Assembly (NCBI GenBank): GCA_963736975.1
Contig: CAVTQY010000001.1
Span: 3,844,001-3,908,000 of the forward strand
Direction of reading: 5' to 3'
Length of the DNA: 64,000 bases
Origin: CAVTQY01 sp963736975
GTDB taxonomy: Bacteria > Pseudomonadota > Alphaproteobacteria > Acetobacterales > Acetobacteraceae
Positions 25,747 through 33,932 of the stretch are shown here, in pieces. A program made the position numbers and the translations under genes. Every line of letters begins with the position of its first letter. Position 1 is the stretch's first letter. The notes under the pieces are model-generated. The model was not told the DNA's origin. It made no database searches and was given only the letters and a program-made list of their open reading frames with translations.

Positions 25747-26050
25747 ATGACGACCGACCTTGACGGAACCGCCCCGAACGAAGCGCCTCCGATCGGTATA
25801 CCCATTGCAGAGACGGCACCCACCGAGCCACAGCTGACCGATTACGATCGCGCGCACTTGAGAACCTACCTTCGCCTGCTTGATGCCGCCATCGAAGGAG
25901 CAAACTGGGAGGAAGCGATCTCCATTGTCTTGGGTATCGATGCCATGGCCGAGCACGGATCGTGCACGCCGCGTTCACGAGGAGCACCTCACGCGCGCTC
26001 GGTGGCTGTCCCAGCACGGCTACCGCGAACTCCTGAAACCGGCTCGTTGA
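25747..26050 (+). pseudogene. DUF2285-type HTH protein, frameshifted
   Basis: The first frame gives TEPQLTDYDRAHLRTYLRLL and GANWEEAISIVLGIDAMAEH. After a shift near 25960 the second frame gives RARRVHEEHLTRARWLSQHG, YRELLKPAR and a stop at 26050. Together they equal the about 100-residue DNA-binding protein found before DUF2285 genes in these ICEs. The uninterrupted frame runs on uselessly to 26103. Confidence 0.7.
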
Positions 26051-26219
26051 GCGGGTTCCACATCCCCACTTGGCACGTTAATCCTTTAGAAACGGTGATG
26101 TGAAATTTTGAAATGGAGATGCAAAAGTTACCACTCTCCGCTTCGCACTCGCTTAACTATGAGAAATAAACAGGCTTCTGCACTCGTGACTTGAGGCAGA
26201 ATTCACAGCGAGAAGACAC

Positions 26220-26999
26220 GTGTCCCACACCGAGTGGCGGTCCACGAATGCTCACCACCACACGACGAACTTAGACCCAGCCGATCTTGCGTGGGAGTTC
26301 CTGCGGCGGAACCCCGATTATCGAGCATTTTACGCCGCCCAGTCTGGGAATCCCGATCGCAAGATTGATGTCTCGGCGCGGCGCTGGGGCTTGCGTTTCC
26401 TGGCCGATCCCCGGCACGGCGCCCATGAAGCCGGTGTTCTCTGGCACCCCGATGAACTGGCTTGGGTGGTCATTCTCGCTCCGCGAAAAGGGCATCGTCG
26501 AGCGGGATCATTCGTCGTGGATGACTGGTTGATGGGCTTGCCATGCCGCCATTCCGAGGACGGCACGCACGTGCTGCTGAGAGACGGCAACACCCGCTAC
26601 CAAATTCATCTCACAACGCGTCCGAGACACGGTGTGGTCCGGGTCGCCTTGATGCCGCTCGACATCACGACGCCGTACCGCAGCCACGCGACCCACAAAT
26701 TCTGGGATTACGCGGCGCGTGGACATCCGCGGCCGCGATTTACCGGCGCAAGCCGTCTTGAACGTCTCAGGATGGCGTTGCGCGCTCTCGACCTGCGTCT
26801 TGCTGGCGTGACCTATCGGGCGATTGCCGAAGCGCTGTTCGGCCCGTTACCGGCCGACGCTCCGCCTTGGAAGACTGCGGCGATCCGCGACACCGTCATA
26901 CGGCTGGTCCGGACGGGCCTGCGCATGATGCGGGGCGGCTATCGCAGGCTGCTGGGGCCAGGCGAGGCGGATACGCCTTCGCCGACGTCAGCACCATAA
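26220..26999 (+). CDS. DUF6499/DUF2285-domain transcription-regulator-like protein
   Basis: 259 residues from a GTG at 26220. The N-terminus (MSHTEWRSTNAHHHTTNLDP, then ADLAWEFLRRNPDYRAFY) is a DUF6499-type segment. The middle carries the DVSARRWGLRFLADPRHGAH and WHPDEL features. The C-terminal DUF2285 domain holds RLERLRMALRALDLRLAGVT, YRAIAEALFG and a basic recognition-helix-like end. The family is assumed to bind DNA and has been linked to ICE transfer control in rhizobial elements. The gene lies just upstream of the HTH and repA genes and appears intact. Confidence 0.8.
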   Translation: MSHTEWRSTNAHHHTTNLDPADLAWEFLRRNPDYRAFYAAQSGNPDRKIDVSARRWGLRFLADPRHGAHEAGVLWHPDELAWVVILAPRKGHRRAGSFVVDDWLMGLPCRHSEDGTHVLLRDGNTRYQIHLTTRPRHGVVRVALMPLDITTPYRSHATHKFWDYAARGHPRPRFTGASRLERLRMALRALDLRLAGVTYRAIAEALFGPLPADAPPWKTAAIRDTVIRLVRTGLRMMRGGYRRLLGPGEADTPSPTSAP

Positions 27000-27124
27000 C
27001 GGGTGCGGGTGGCGAATTTGCCCGTCCCGTTCTTCACCATCCCCCAGGGCGAACCTGCTCCGCCATCGTGATCCCCAGCAGCCGCCGATAGCCGGCGGCG
27101 CTCGACAGGATCACGGAGCTCTCG

Positions 27125-27406
27125 ATGTCCACCAATCCGGCTGGATTGCCACCGCGCTATCTTCGGACGCCCGAGGCTGCGCGATTTGTCGGCCTTTCGA
27201 TCCGCACTCTCGAAAAGCACCGCATCTACGGGACCGGACCGCGGTATTCGAAGCTCGGTGGCCGCGTCGTCTACCGCCTCGAAGACCTGCAGGCATGGGT
27301 TGAGCGCGGCGCCAAGGCATCGACCTCCGACCCCGGCATCGGCACCGTGCTGCCCGCCAAGCGCCAGCCACACCTAATCCCGGGCATAGGTCAGCCGCGG
27401 CGTTGA
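27125..27406 (+). CDS. AlpA/MerR-like helix-turn-helix protein
   Basis: 93 residues. YLRTPEAARFVGLSIRTLEK, then HRIYGTGPRYSKLGGRVVYR and LEDLQAWVERG is the excisionase/AlpA-type winged HTH (HTH_17). In this ICE type it always precedes repA and probably acts as a small regulator or recombination directionality factor. Its stop is 12 nt from the repA start, so the two are co-transcribed. Intact. Confidence 0.85.
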   Translation: MSTNPAGLPPRYLRTPEAARFVGLSIRTLEKHRIYGTGPRYSKLGGRVVYRLEDLQAWVERGAKASTSDPGIGTVLPAKRQPHLIPGIGQPRR

Positions 27407-27418
27407 TGTCACTCCGCC

Positions 27419-28475
27419 ATGTCGGCGCGACACCGCATACGATCCGAACGCGAGCAGCTCGAACTGTTCCGCGCCTTGCCCGGCGATCTCGCGCCGCGCG
27501 ACGCCCAGGATCTGATGGCCTATCCATTCTTTCAGCCTCGCCAAGACCCACCGCACCACGCCGATCGACTACCGGATGAACGACATCGCGATCCGGGTCG
27601 AGGCCGTGCCAGAGCATGGTATGGCCACCATCTGGGATGCGGACGTCCTGATCTGGGTGGCCAGCCAGATCGTCGAAGCACGCGACGCCGGGCTGCGCAC
27701 GTCCCGCCTGATGGCCGCCACGCCCTACGAGATCCTCACCTTCATCGGACGTGGCGTCAGCGCGCGTGACTACCATCGGCTGAAAGCGGCGCTCGATCGC
27801 CTGCAATCCACCACCGTGGCGACCTCGCTGCGCCAGACCAGCGAACGGCGCATGCACCGCTTCTCCTGGATCAACGAATGGACCGAGCGTGCCGACCCGC
27901 ACGGCCGGGCCGACGGGATCGATCTCATCGTGCCGGATTGGTTCTATCGCGCGGTCTTGGACGAAGCACTCGTCCTCACCATCGATCGCGAATACTTCGC
28001 GCTGACCGGCGGCCTCGAGCGCTGGCTTTATCGCATCGTGCGCAAGCATGCGGGCAAGCAGCGTGCAGGTTGGCGGTTCGATTTCCGGCACCTCTACGCC
28101 AAATCGGCGAGCCTCTCCCCGTTCAAGCGCTTCGCCTTCGAGCTGCGAGACCTGGTACGCCGGCAGCCGCTGCCAGGCCATTGCCTCGCCGTCGAGCGCG
28201 ACCGCGCCGGACGCGAGCTGTTGGTCTTCGCGCGGGGCACCTTGCCCACACGTGCTTGTGGACAAGCTGTGAATGGCATCGTGCCTTCAGGAACCTCGGA
28301 GCACGTGCCATCGGGAACCGGCACCGCGTGCTATCAGGAACCGGAAGCCGCACTTTCCGATGCCAATTCAATTGCTTGCCAGCCGCCTAACTTAGACTCT
28401 AACCAAGAAGAGTCTAACCCTTTTGATGTTGAGCGCGGCACCGATCGGTGGAAAACATCCGAGAGGAGCAGGTGA
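27419..28475 (+). pseudogene. repA: Replication initiator protein A, one-base insertion
   Basis: The first 40 codons (MSARHRIRSEREQLELFRAL, then PGDLAPRDAQDLMAYPFF) are in one frame. The rest resumes in another frame from about 27535 as SLAKTHRTTPIDYRMNDIAI and continues normally (ATIWDADVLIWVASQIVEAR, ATPYEILTFIGRG, LDRLQSTTVATSLRQTSERR, GWRFDFRHLYAKS) to 28475. One extra T in TTCTTTCAG explains the shift. The internal ATG at 27576 could still yield a 299-residue protein lacking the N-terminus. Confidence 0.85.
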
Positions 28476-28830
28476 TCATCATCGCGCTCTCCAACGACAA
28501 AGGCGGCTTCAGCGAAGCAACGCTGGTCCGGCATCGGACCGGACGATCGGTCCGGCAAGGAAAGCTGACCACGTCGATCGATGGCAGCGGCCCAAGAGGA
28601 TATGCACTCGTTCGATCCGGACAGCGTGCGCGCCATCGTTTCGACCGCCGGTCCAGTGTCAACAGGTTCACGCGTGACACACTGCATCGCGAGACCCCGG
28701 AACACGCCCGACATCCCGATCACATCGTCATTGATGGGGGCCATGCGTCACAGCCTTGCCGCGCTCGGCGCTCCTCTCGAACGGCTGGCGCCATGACATG
28801 GCGCGGCCGCAACGGCAGCTTTCACGACTT
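28470..28830 (+). pseudogene. parA: Degenerate ParA-type ATPase
   Basis: After the repA stop the plus strand reads VIIIALSNDKGGFSEATLV, where a ParA would have LNQKGGVGKTT. Walker A is therefore destroyed. Later pieces RDTLHRETPEHARHPDHIVI and DGG match ParA regions around Walker B. Everything after about 28740 is missing or out of frame. Position between repA and DUF2840 is exactly where parA sits in intact relatives. Confidence 0.7.
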
Positions 28831-28869
28831 CGCCGCGCGAGCTCTACCCCGCGTGGCTCATCATCGACA

Positions 28870-28996
28870 TCACGCCGGGCGCTCCGCGGACGCATCAAGA
28901 TCGCCGCCTGCCCACACGGCGTCACCGTCGCCGACGTGCTGCGCGATCTGCCAGCGCGCGAATTTGCGACACCGATGGAGACCAACCGTGAAGGCC
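28870..28996 (+). pseudogene. Remnant of a ribbon-helix-helix-like small gene
   Basis: The frame reads LRGRIKIAACPHGVTVADVL followed by RDLPAREFATP. It resembles the small CopG/ParG-like protein encoded between parA and DUF2840 in related ICEs. The 5' half is not recognisable. Confidence 0.4.
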
Positions 28997-29497
28997 GACT
29001 CCGACACCGAACGTATGCCGCGCCTTGACGCCCGACCATTGCACACGGAGGTCGAGCTGACCTGGCTCGAAGGACGCATCGAGCGCTGGATCCGCTTCGG
29101 CCGTGAGTGCGGCGAGACGATTTTGGATCGCCGTCGCCGCATTCTGTGCTTTGCACCTCGCAGCGTCTTCGCGTTCGTCCGCTGGGCCTCCAACGATTTC
29201 GGCACGGTTGTCTCACGCATCGACATCGTACGCGCCATCGACCACGGCGAAGCCTATCAGACGCTGCCTTGCGTCCGTCCGGGTGGCGAGATCCTTTTGC
29301 GGATCAGCGGCTGGCCGAAGGTCGAACGCGTGCTGCAGGCGATCGACGCCGTCGAGACGCTTGGCATCGATGCCGCTGACGCCGCCCCCGATCATTGGCG
29401 GCAACTCCACAACCGCCTCGTCGCCGGCGAGCCACCACGACCGTACAGCCGCGAGCAGCATCGCGCCTGGCTCCTGCGCCGGAGGCTTGCGCCATGA
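28988..29497 (+). CDS. DUF2840 family protein
   Basis: 169 residues from a GTG at 28988. Contains HTEVELTWLEGRIERWIRFG, then ILDRRRRILCFAPRSVFAFV, RWASNDFGTVVSRIDIVRAI and HNRLVAGEPPRPYSREQHRA, the full DUF2840 pattern. Always encoded just upstream of traF in this ICE type; function unknown. Its stop overlaps the traF ATG as ATGA, so translation is coupled. Confidence 0.85.
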   Translation: MKADSDTERMPRLDARPLHTEVELTWLEGRIERWIRFGRECGETILDRRRRILCFAPRSVFAFVRWASNDFGTVVSRIDIVRAIDHGEAYQTLPCVRPGGEILLRISGWPKVERVLQAIDAVETLGIDAADAAPDHWRQLHNRLVAGEPPRPYSREQHRAWLLRRRLAP

Positions 29498-30006
29498 CGC
29501 GATTCGGCCTTGTCATCACGACGTGTGGCGCGACGCTCCTCATCGCGCTGACGAGCGTGTTCCATCCCGCGCCGAAGCTGCTCTGGAACGCCACTGCGAG
29601 CGTGCCGATCGGGATCTATGCGGTGCGGGGCGCTCTTCCGCTCCATGTCGGTGAACTCGTCGTGGTCACGCCGCCCAAGCAGCTCGCACAGTTCTTCGCC
29701 ACGCGTCATTACCTGCCGCTCGGCGTGCCGCTGCTGAAGCACGTCCTCGCACTTCCCGGCCAAACTGTCTGCCGCACTGGGCGCACCATCACCGTGGACG
29801 GCATCACCATGGGCGAGGCGCTCGAACGCGACCGCTTCGGCCGCTCCCTGCCCGACTGGCAGGGCTGCCGCACGCTCGCGCCTGGGCAAGTCTTCGTCAT
29901 GAACACCGTGCCGCCGGACTCCCTCGACGGCCGGTATTTCGGGCCACTGCCACTCACCACCATCGTCGGCCGGGCCGATCCGATCTGGACGCGCGAAGAG
30001 AACTGA
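29494..30006 (+). CDS. traF: Conjugative signal peptidase, S26 family
   Basis: 170 residues. An N-terminal membrane anchor (VITTCGATLLIALTSVF) precedes the catalytic Ser36 in NATASVPIGIY and Lys82 in LLKHVLALPGQTVC, the Ser/Lys dyad of TraF-like S26 peptidases. These mature pilin-type or Trb substrates at the outer face of the inner membrane. The gene lies between DUF2840 and the transglycosylase gene with 2-4 nt spacing or overlap. Intact although no trb/pilin genes remain in the window. Confidence 0.88.
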   Translation: MTRFGLVITTCGATLLIALTSVFHPAPKLLWNATASVPIGIYAVRGALPLHVGELVVVTPPKQLAQFFATRHYLPLGVPLLKHVLALPGQTVCRTGRTITVDGITMGEALERDRFGRSLPDWQGCRTLAPGQVFVMNTVPPDSLDGRYFGPLPLTTIVGRADPIWTREEN

Positions 30007-30008
30007 CC

Positions 30009-30848
30009 ATGCCTCGACCGTCCTTTCGATCGGCGGCCGCCCAGTCGTCCGGGGACTGTATCCCTTCCTCCTTTCCGACCATCGCCTCGTCTCCCGCTCA
30101 CGATTCCGGCTCACATCACACACGCCCCCTTCGCCGCCATGCGCGTGTTGCGGTCGTGGTGGTGCTGTTCGCCGCGTGCAGCGTCGCCAACGCGACGCCC
30201 GTCGCCGCCGCGCAATCAGCCGAGACGTCGAAGACTGATCGGATTGAGCGTTTCGTCGCGAAAGCCGCGCTGCGCTTCGGCATTCCGGCCTCCTGGATCG
30301 AGGCGGTCATGCAGGCGGAAAGTCGGGGTGCCGTGCATGCCGTGTCGTCCAAGGGCGCAATGGGGCTGATGCAGATCATGCCGCAGACCTGGGCCGACTT
30401 GCGGTTGCGCTATGGCCTTGGCGTCGACCCTTTTGACCCGCACGACAACATTTTCGCGGGCGCGGCGTATCTGCGCGAGCTGCACGATCGCTACGGCGCG
30501 GCCGGCTTCCTCGCGGCCTATAACGCCGGCCCTGGACGCTACGAGGATCATCTTGCGAGTGGCCGTCCGCTGCCGGCGGAGACGCAAGCCTATGTTGCCG
30601 CACTCTCACCACTGCTGCGCGACGATGGATCAGCGGCGGGCAACATCGTCGCCGCGGTGATCCGGTCCTGGACCAGTTCGCCGTTGTTTCCGATGCGCGC
30701 GAACGAAGGCTCGAGCACAGGAGCCGTGTCACTCGGCGGCGCCGGCAAACGTCGATCCATGGCAACTCCGCCGACGGATTGGACCGGCCTTGCGCCACAA
30801 TCCGAAGGGCTGTTTGCGGCAGTATCGGCGCATGAGCCCAGGCTATGA
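30009..30848 (+). CDS. Conjugation-associated lytic transglycosylase
   Basis: 279 residues. The N-terminus contains a hydrophobic export segment (ARVAVVVVLFAACSVANATP, about residues 45-64). The SLT domain follows: catalytic Glu104 in IEAVMQAESRG, GAMGLMQIMPQTWADL, FLAAYNAGPGRYEDHL. It is expected to open peptidoglycan for the mating apparatus (TrbN/VirB1-like role). It starts 2 nt after traF. The C-terminal 70 residues are low-complexity. Intact. Confidence 0.87.
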   Translation: MPRPSFRSAAAQSSGDCIPSSFPTIASSPAHDSGSHHTRPLRRHARVAVVVVLFAACSVANATPVAAAQSAETSKTDRIERFVAKAALRFGIPASWIEAVMQAESRGAVHAVSSKGAMGLMQIMPQTWADLRLRYGLGVDPFDPHDNIFAGAAYLRELHDRYGAAGFLAAYNAGPGRYEDHLASGRPLPAETQAYVAALSPLLRDDGSAAGNIVAAVIRSWTSSPLFPMRANEGSSTGAVSLGGAGKRRSMATPPTDWTGLAPQSEGLFAAVSAHEPRL

Positions 30849-31095
30849 GCTGCCTTTGGCCTCATCGGTGTCTGGCGGCCCATCGGATGGGTTTGGGTGT
30901 GGGCGCAGGGGAGCGGAGGCGACCAACCCACGGACGGCAAGGGAAAAGGCCGGCCCGCGGTCCGGCGCATGTGGTTGGGAAGATTGATGAATTTGCCAAC
31001 ATCGCCAACACACCCTGCTGGCGCTTTCGCCAGATAGTCCAGGGATTTCAAGCATCCGAGCGCCGTCGCCTTGGATCACCCCGGGGCGCGGGGCC
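30849..31095. other. Intergenic region before the relaxase, candidate oriT
   Basis: About 250 bp without a supported gene, rich in G-runs (GGGTTTGGGTGTGGGCGCAG) and ending in an AT-richer patch (GATTGATGAATTTGCCAACA). Location directly upstream of the relaxase gene is where origins of transfer commonly lie. No nick site was recognised, so this is inference from position. Confidence 0.25.
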
Positions 31096-31189
31096 ATGAC
31101 GACGCCGCGATGATGACCTGCACATCCGGCCCGGCCGCATCCAGCACGGCAATCGAGGTGCCAAGCGTCCGCAGACTTTTGTCGGCGAG

Positions 31190-32848
31190 GTGATGCGGGC
31201 CGCGAAGAAGGCCGGCCATGTCGGCAACAGCTTCCGATCGAGCCAGGGCCGGAGCCGATCCCGGTTCGGCCGCGGTCGCCGGGCGGCGGTCTCGATCCGC
31301 CTGCGATCGAACGCCCGGCGCGTGGTGATGAAAGCGCGCGTCGTGCGTCATCAGGGGGCGCGCTTCCGTTCGGCGCCGCTGCCGAAGCACATCGCCTATC
31401 TCAAGCGCGAAGGCGTGACGCGCGATGGCGAGGACGCGCGCATGTTCGATGCGGCGTCCGACACAGCCGATGAGCGCGCCTTCGCCGAACGGTGCCAGGA
31501 CGATCGGCACCACTTCCGCTTCATCATCTCGCCTGAGGATGCGGCCGAGCTCGGCGACCTCAAGACCTTCACCCGCGAGCTGATGCACGATGTCGAGAAG
31601 GACCTTGGCACGAAGCTCGACTGGGTCGCGGTCGATCACTGGAACACGGATAACCCGCACGTCCATGTGCTGATCCGTGGCCGCGCCGATGACGGCCAGG
31701 ACCTGGTCATCAGCCGTGAATACGTCAGCCGCGGCTTCCGCGATCGCGCCGCTGAGCGCGTCACGTTGGAGCTCGGCCCGCGCAGCAACCAGGAGATCCG
31801 CACCGGTCTCGAGCGCGAGGTGGAATCGGAACGCTGGACGGGCCTCGACCGCGCATTGCGCGATATCGCGGACGACTGTGGTGGTGTCGCCGACTTGCGG
31901 CCCGGACCGGACGCCGAGGACCCGGAGCTGCGCCGCTTGCTGCTCGGCCGCGCAGCCAAGCTCGAACGTTTTGGCTTGGCAGACCCGGTCGGCCCCGCGT
32001 GCTGGACGCTGAAGCCTGGGCTCGAGCAGACACTGCGCCAACTCGGCGTCCGTGGCGACATCATCAAGACCATGCACCAGGCCATGGGCGCCGGCGGACA
32101 CGAGCCCGATGTCAGTACCTTCGCTCTGCACGGCGAAGAGCCGTCCGACCCGGTGCTGGGCAAGCTCGTCAAGCGCGGCCTCGACGATGAACTCAAGGGA
32201 TCGGCCTATGCTATCGTCGCGGGCATCGACGGACGCACACATCATCTGCGGTTCAATGACATCGAGTTGACCGGCGATGCGCCCGCAGGTGCGATCGTCG
32301 AGGCGCGGCTCTACGACGACGCGAAAGGATGCCGTCGCCTCTCGCTCGCGACCCGCTCCGACCTCTCGATCGAGGCGCAGGTATCGGCGTCGGGCGCGAC
32401 CTGGCTCGACCGCCAGCTCCTCACCCAGTGCTCGCCCCTGAGCGGTAGTGGATTCGGCGCGGCGGTGCGCGACGCTATGGAGGCGCGTATCGATCACGTT
32501 GCTAAGGAGGGGTTAGCGCGGCGGCAAGGGCAGCATGTCGTCTTCGCCCGCGATCTACTCGCCACGCTGCGACGTCGGGAGTTGGAAGACGCCGCCGCGA
32601 AGCTGTCGGCCGAAACGGGTCTTGCCTACCAGCCTACGGTCGAAGGGGAGCATGTCTCCGGCATCTACCGTCAGCGAGTCACGCTCGCCTCCGGCCGCTT
32701 TGCCATGATCGATGACGGGATCGGTTTCCAGCTCGTACCATGGCGGCCGGCGCTGGACAAAGAACTCGGCCGTGAGGTGCGCGGAGTCATGGCGCCCGGC
32801 GGCATGGTCGAATGGAACTTCGGACGAAAGCGAGGGCTGAACCTGTAG
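31190..32848 (+). CDS. MobA/MobL-type relaxase (DUF3363 family), N-terminus shifted
   Basis: 552 residues. The HUH-type relaxase region is clear: HHFRFIISPEDAAELGDLKT, DWVAVDHWNTDNPHVHVLIR (His triad), DLVISREYVSRGFRDRAAER. The long C-terminal DUF3363 part follows to a normal end. The native beginning is probably the ATG at 31096 (MTTPR, DDDLHIRPGRIQHGNRGAKR, PQTFVGEV), but one or two bases are missing near 31107, so the current start falls at the GTG at 31190 or ATG 31193. The catalytic Tyr normally lies early, so activity is uncertain. No traG coupling gene follows. Confidence 0.82.
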   Translation: MMRAAKKAGHVGNSFRSSQGRSRSRFGRGRRAAVSIRLRSNARRVVMKARVVRHQGARFRSAPLPKHIAYLKREGVTRDGEDARMFDAASDTADERAFAERCQDDRHHFRFIISPEDAAELGDLKTFTRELMHDVEKDLGTKLDWVAVDHWNTDNPHVHVLIRGRADDGQDLVISREYVSRGFRDRAAERVTLELGPRSNQEIRTGLEREVESERWTGLDRALRDIADDCGGVADLRPGPDAEDPELRRLLLGRAAKLERFGLADPVGPACWTLKPGLEQTLRQLGVRGDIIKTMHQAMGAGGHEPDVSTFALHGEEPSDPVLGKLVKRGLDDELKGSAYAIVAGIDGRTHHLRFNDIELTGDAPAGAIVEARLYDDAKGCRRLSLATRSDLSIEAQVSASGATWLDRQLLTQCSPLSGSGFGAAVRDAMEARIDHVAKEGLARRQGQHVVFARDLLATLRRRELEDAAAKLSAETGLAYQPTVEGEHVSGIYRQRVTLASGRFAMIDDGIGFQLVPWRPALDKELGREVRGVMAPGGMVEWNFGRKRGLNL

Positions 32849-33253
32849 TCGATTTGGCAGAAACTGTGCCGCGGGTCGGCTGTCGCGCTCGATCAGGAGA
32901 GGCGTTTCGGCGCTATTATAGCGCGATGGCCTTCAGGCTCATAACCTGAAGGTCAGAGGTTCAAATCCTCTCCCCGCAACCATATTCCCCAACCCCGGGG
33001 TCCACCGGGGGTCCACCGACCTCCGCCATCTCTACTCCGGTTGATCACGACATTCCCGACTAACTGCGGAATGATGTGTCGCCGGCGGGATGCTGTTCCG
33101 CCGCCCCGTCCCGCAAGCGGTCAGTCCCACTCCGTCCTATCCATCGGGACGTTCCCAAACGCCGCGGTGCGTGGCTCTTCGCGCTTGTCATGCCGGCTGG
33201 TATGCTCACCTGGCGGAGCCTGGTCCAAGGAAGCATCGTGTGGCGGGCGGAGA
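32849..33253. other. Junction between the ICE block and the second element
   Basis: Holds the left tRNA-derived att repeat (32933-32982), then a CCCCGGGG-centred palindrome (about 32993-33010, with a GGTCCACC repeat). No gene is seen before the small membrane gene at 33254. Confidence 0.5.
32933..32982 (+). repeat. Left att repeat: 3' part of an initiator tRNA (CAT)
   Basis: 50 bp beginning TCAGGCTCATAACC: the anticodon arm (loop CTCATAA), the T arm (AGAGG-TTCAAAT-CCTCT) and the acceptor end CCCCGCA-ACCA, as in tRNA-fMet. The 5' half of a tRNA is absent upstream. It is identical at 49 of 50 positions to 50288-50337. Confidence 0.88.
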
Positions 33254-33529
33254 GTGCGTGCTGATCTGTATCCCGAGCTGCGCCGGTTGCTCGCAGCTAC
33301 AGGCCAACAAGGTGCACGATCCGTGCGGGGCGCATTCCCGCAACTGTCAACACTGTTCCTTGGAGGCCGACGCGACCTGGCGCGTGCCGAGCTGAGGCGG
33401 GAGGAGTTCGAGCGCGATTATTGCAGAACCTGGCTGGCCGCGGTCGCCGCCGCAGGGGTGCTGATGGGCGCCGGCGGCATCATCGGCGCCCTGCTGATCC
33501 TGGCGAGCATGCGATGGGGCCCCCAGTGA
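33254..33529 (+). CDS. Small membrane protein, first of a micro-gene chain
   Basis: 91 residues if started at the GTG at 33254 (VRADLYPELRRLLAATGQQG). A charged helical N-terminal part ending in an R/E-rich helix (DLARAELRREEFERDY) is followed by one transmembrane segment (WLAAVAAAGVLMGAGGIIGA, LLILAS). The stop overlaps the next GTG as GTGA. Function unknown; size and topology recall phage lysis or superinfection proteins, but nothing confirms that. Confidence 0.45.
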   Translation: MRADLYPELRRLLAATGQQGARSVRGAFPQLSTLFLGGRRDLARAELRREEFERDYCRTWLAAVAAAGVLMGAGGIIGALLILASMRWGPQ

Positions 33530-33624
33530 GCTGGGATCAGGTGGTGACGTGGTTCATCATCCCGGGCGTCATGGCGCTCGTGCGTGGCCTGGGCGGCATC
33601 TGGTTGCCGCGGCGCATTCCATGA
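33526..33624 (+). CDS. Micro-protein with one hydrophobic span
   Basis: 32 residues (MSWDQVVTWFIIPGVMALVR, then GLGGIWLPRRIP). The start GTGA overlaps the previous stop and the stop overlaps the next ATGA. A start at the ATG at 33514 is also possible. Confidence 0.4.
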   Translation: MSWDQVVTWFIIPGVMALVRGLGGIWLPRRIP

Positions 33625-33710
33625 CGGGTATTGAGTTGCTCGCCTTCCTCATCATGCCCGCGGTGGTGATGGCCTTCGGCTGGGAGCAGCGACCGGGAGT
33701 TCGAGCGTGA
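33621..33710 (+). CDS. Micro-protein with one hydrophobic span
   Basis: 29 residues (MTGIELLAFLIMPAVVMAFG then WEQRPGVRA). Coupled by ATGA on the left and GTGA on the right. Confidence 0.4.
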   Translation: MTGIELLAFLIMPAVVMAFGWEQRPGVRA

Positions 33711-33805
33711 ATTTCGCCGCTCCTTTCGCAGCCGCCGCAACGGCTCTGGCGATGCTGAGCATCGGCGGAGTGATCGGTGCCTTGCTGGTCCGGGCGTGCA
33801 TGTGA
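33707..33805 (+). CDS. Micro-protein with one hydrophobic span
   Basis: 32 residues (MNFAAPFAAAATALAMLSIG, GVIGALLVRACM). Overlaps the previous gene by GTGA and the following ATG as TGATG. Confidence 0.4.
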   Translation: MNFAAPFAAAATALAMLSIGGVIGALLVRACM

Positions 33806-33932
33806 TGTTTCCGCCCAAGAACAGGTCACGGCTCGAAATCGCCGCGATTAAGAAGGGGCTGATTGTACGAGAGCGGGATGTCCGACACAGACGAGTTCCA
33901 CCGGTATTTCGCCCAAATCGAGGGGCGTAAGG
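33804..33932 (+). CDS. Micro-protein, basic, soluble
   Basis: 42 residues (MFPPKNRSRLEIAAIKKGLI, VRERDVRHRRVPPVFRPNRG, A). The start overlaps the previous stop. Its 3' part overlaps the start of the next, larger membrane gene (33878) in another frame, so translation may be a leader for it. Confidence 0.3.

Noticed and set aside
31076..32497. 473-codon minus-strand frame opposite the relaxase
   Set aside because: Shadow; the plus strand carries the relaxase His triad and a normal C-terminus.
32905..32982. Complete tRNA-Met gene
   Set aside because: Upstream of the anticodon arm there is no acceptor 5' strand or D arm; only the 3' part is present.
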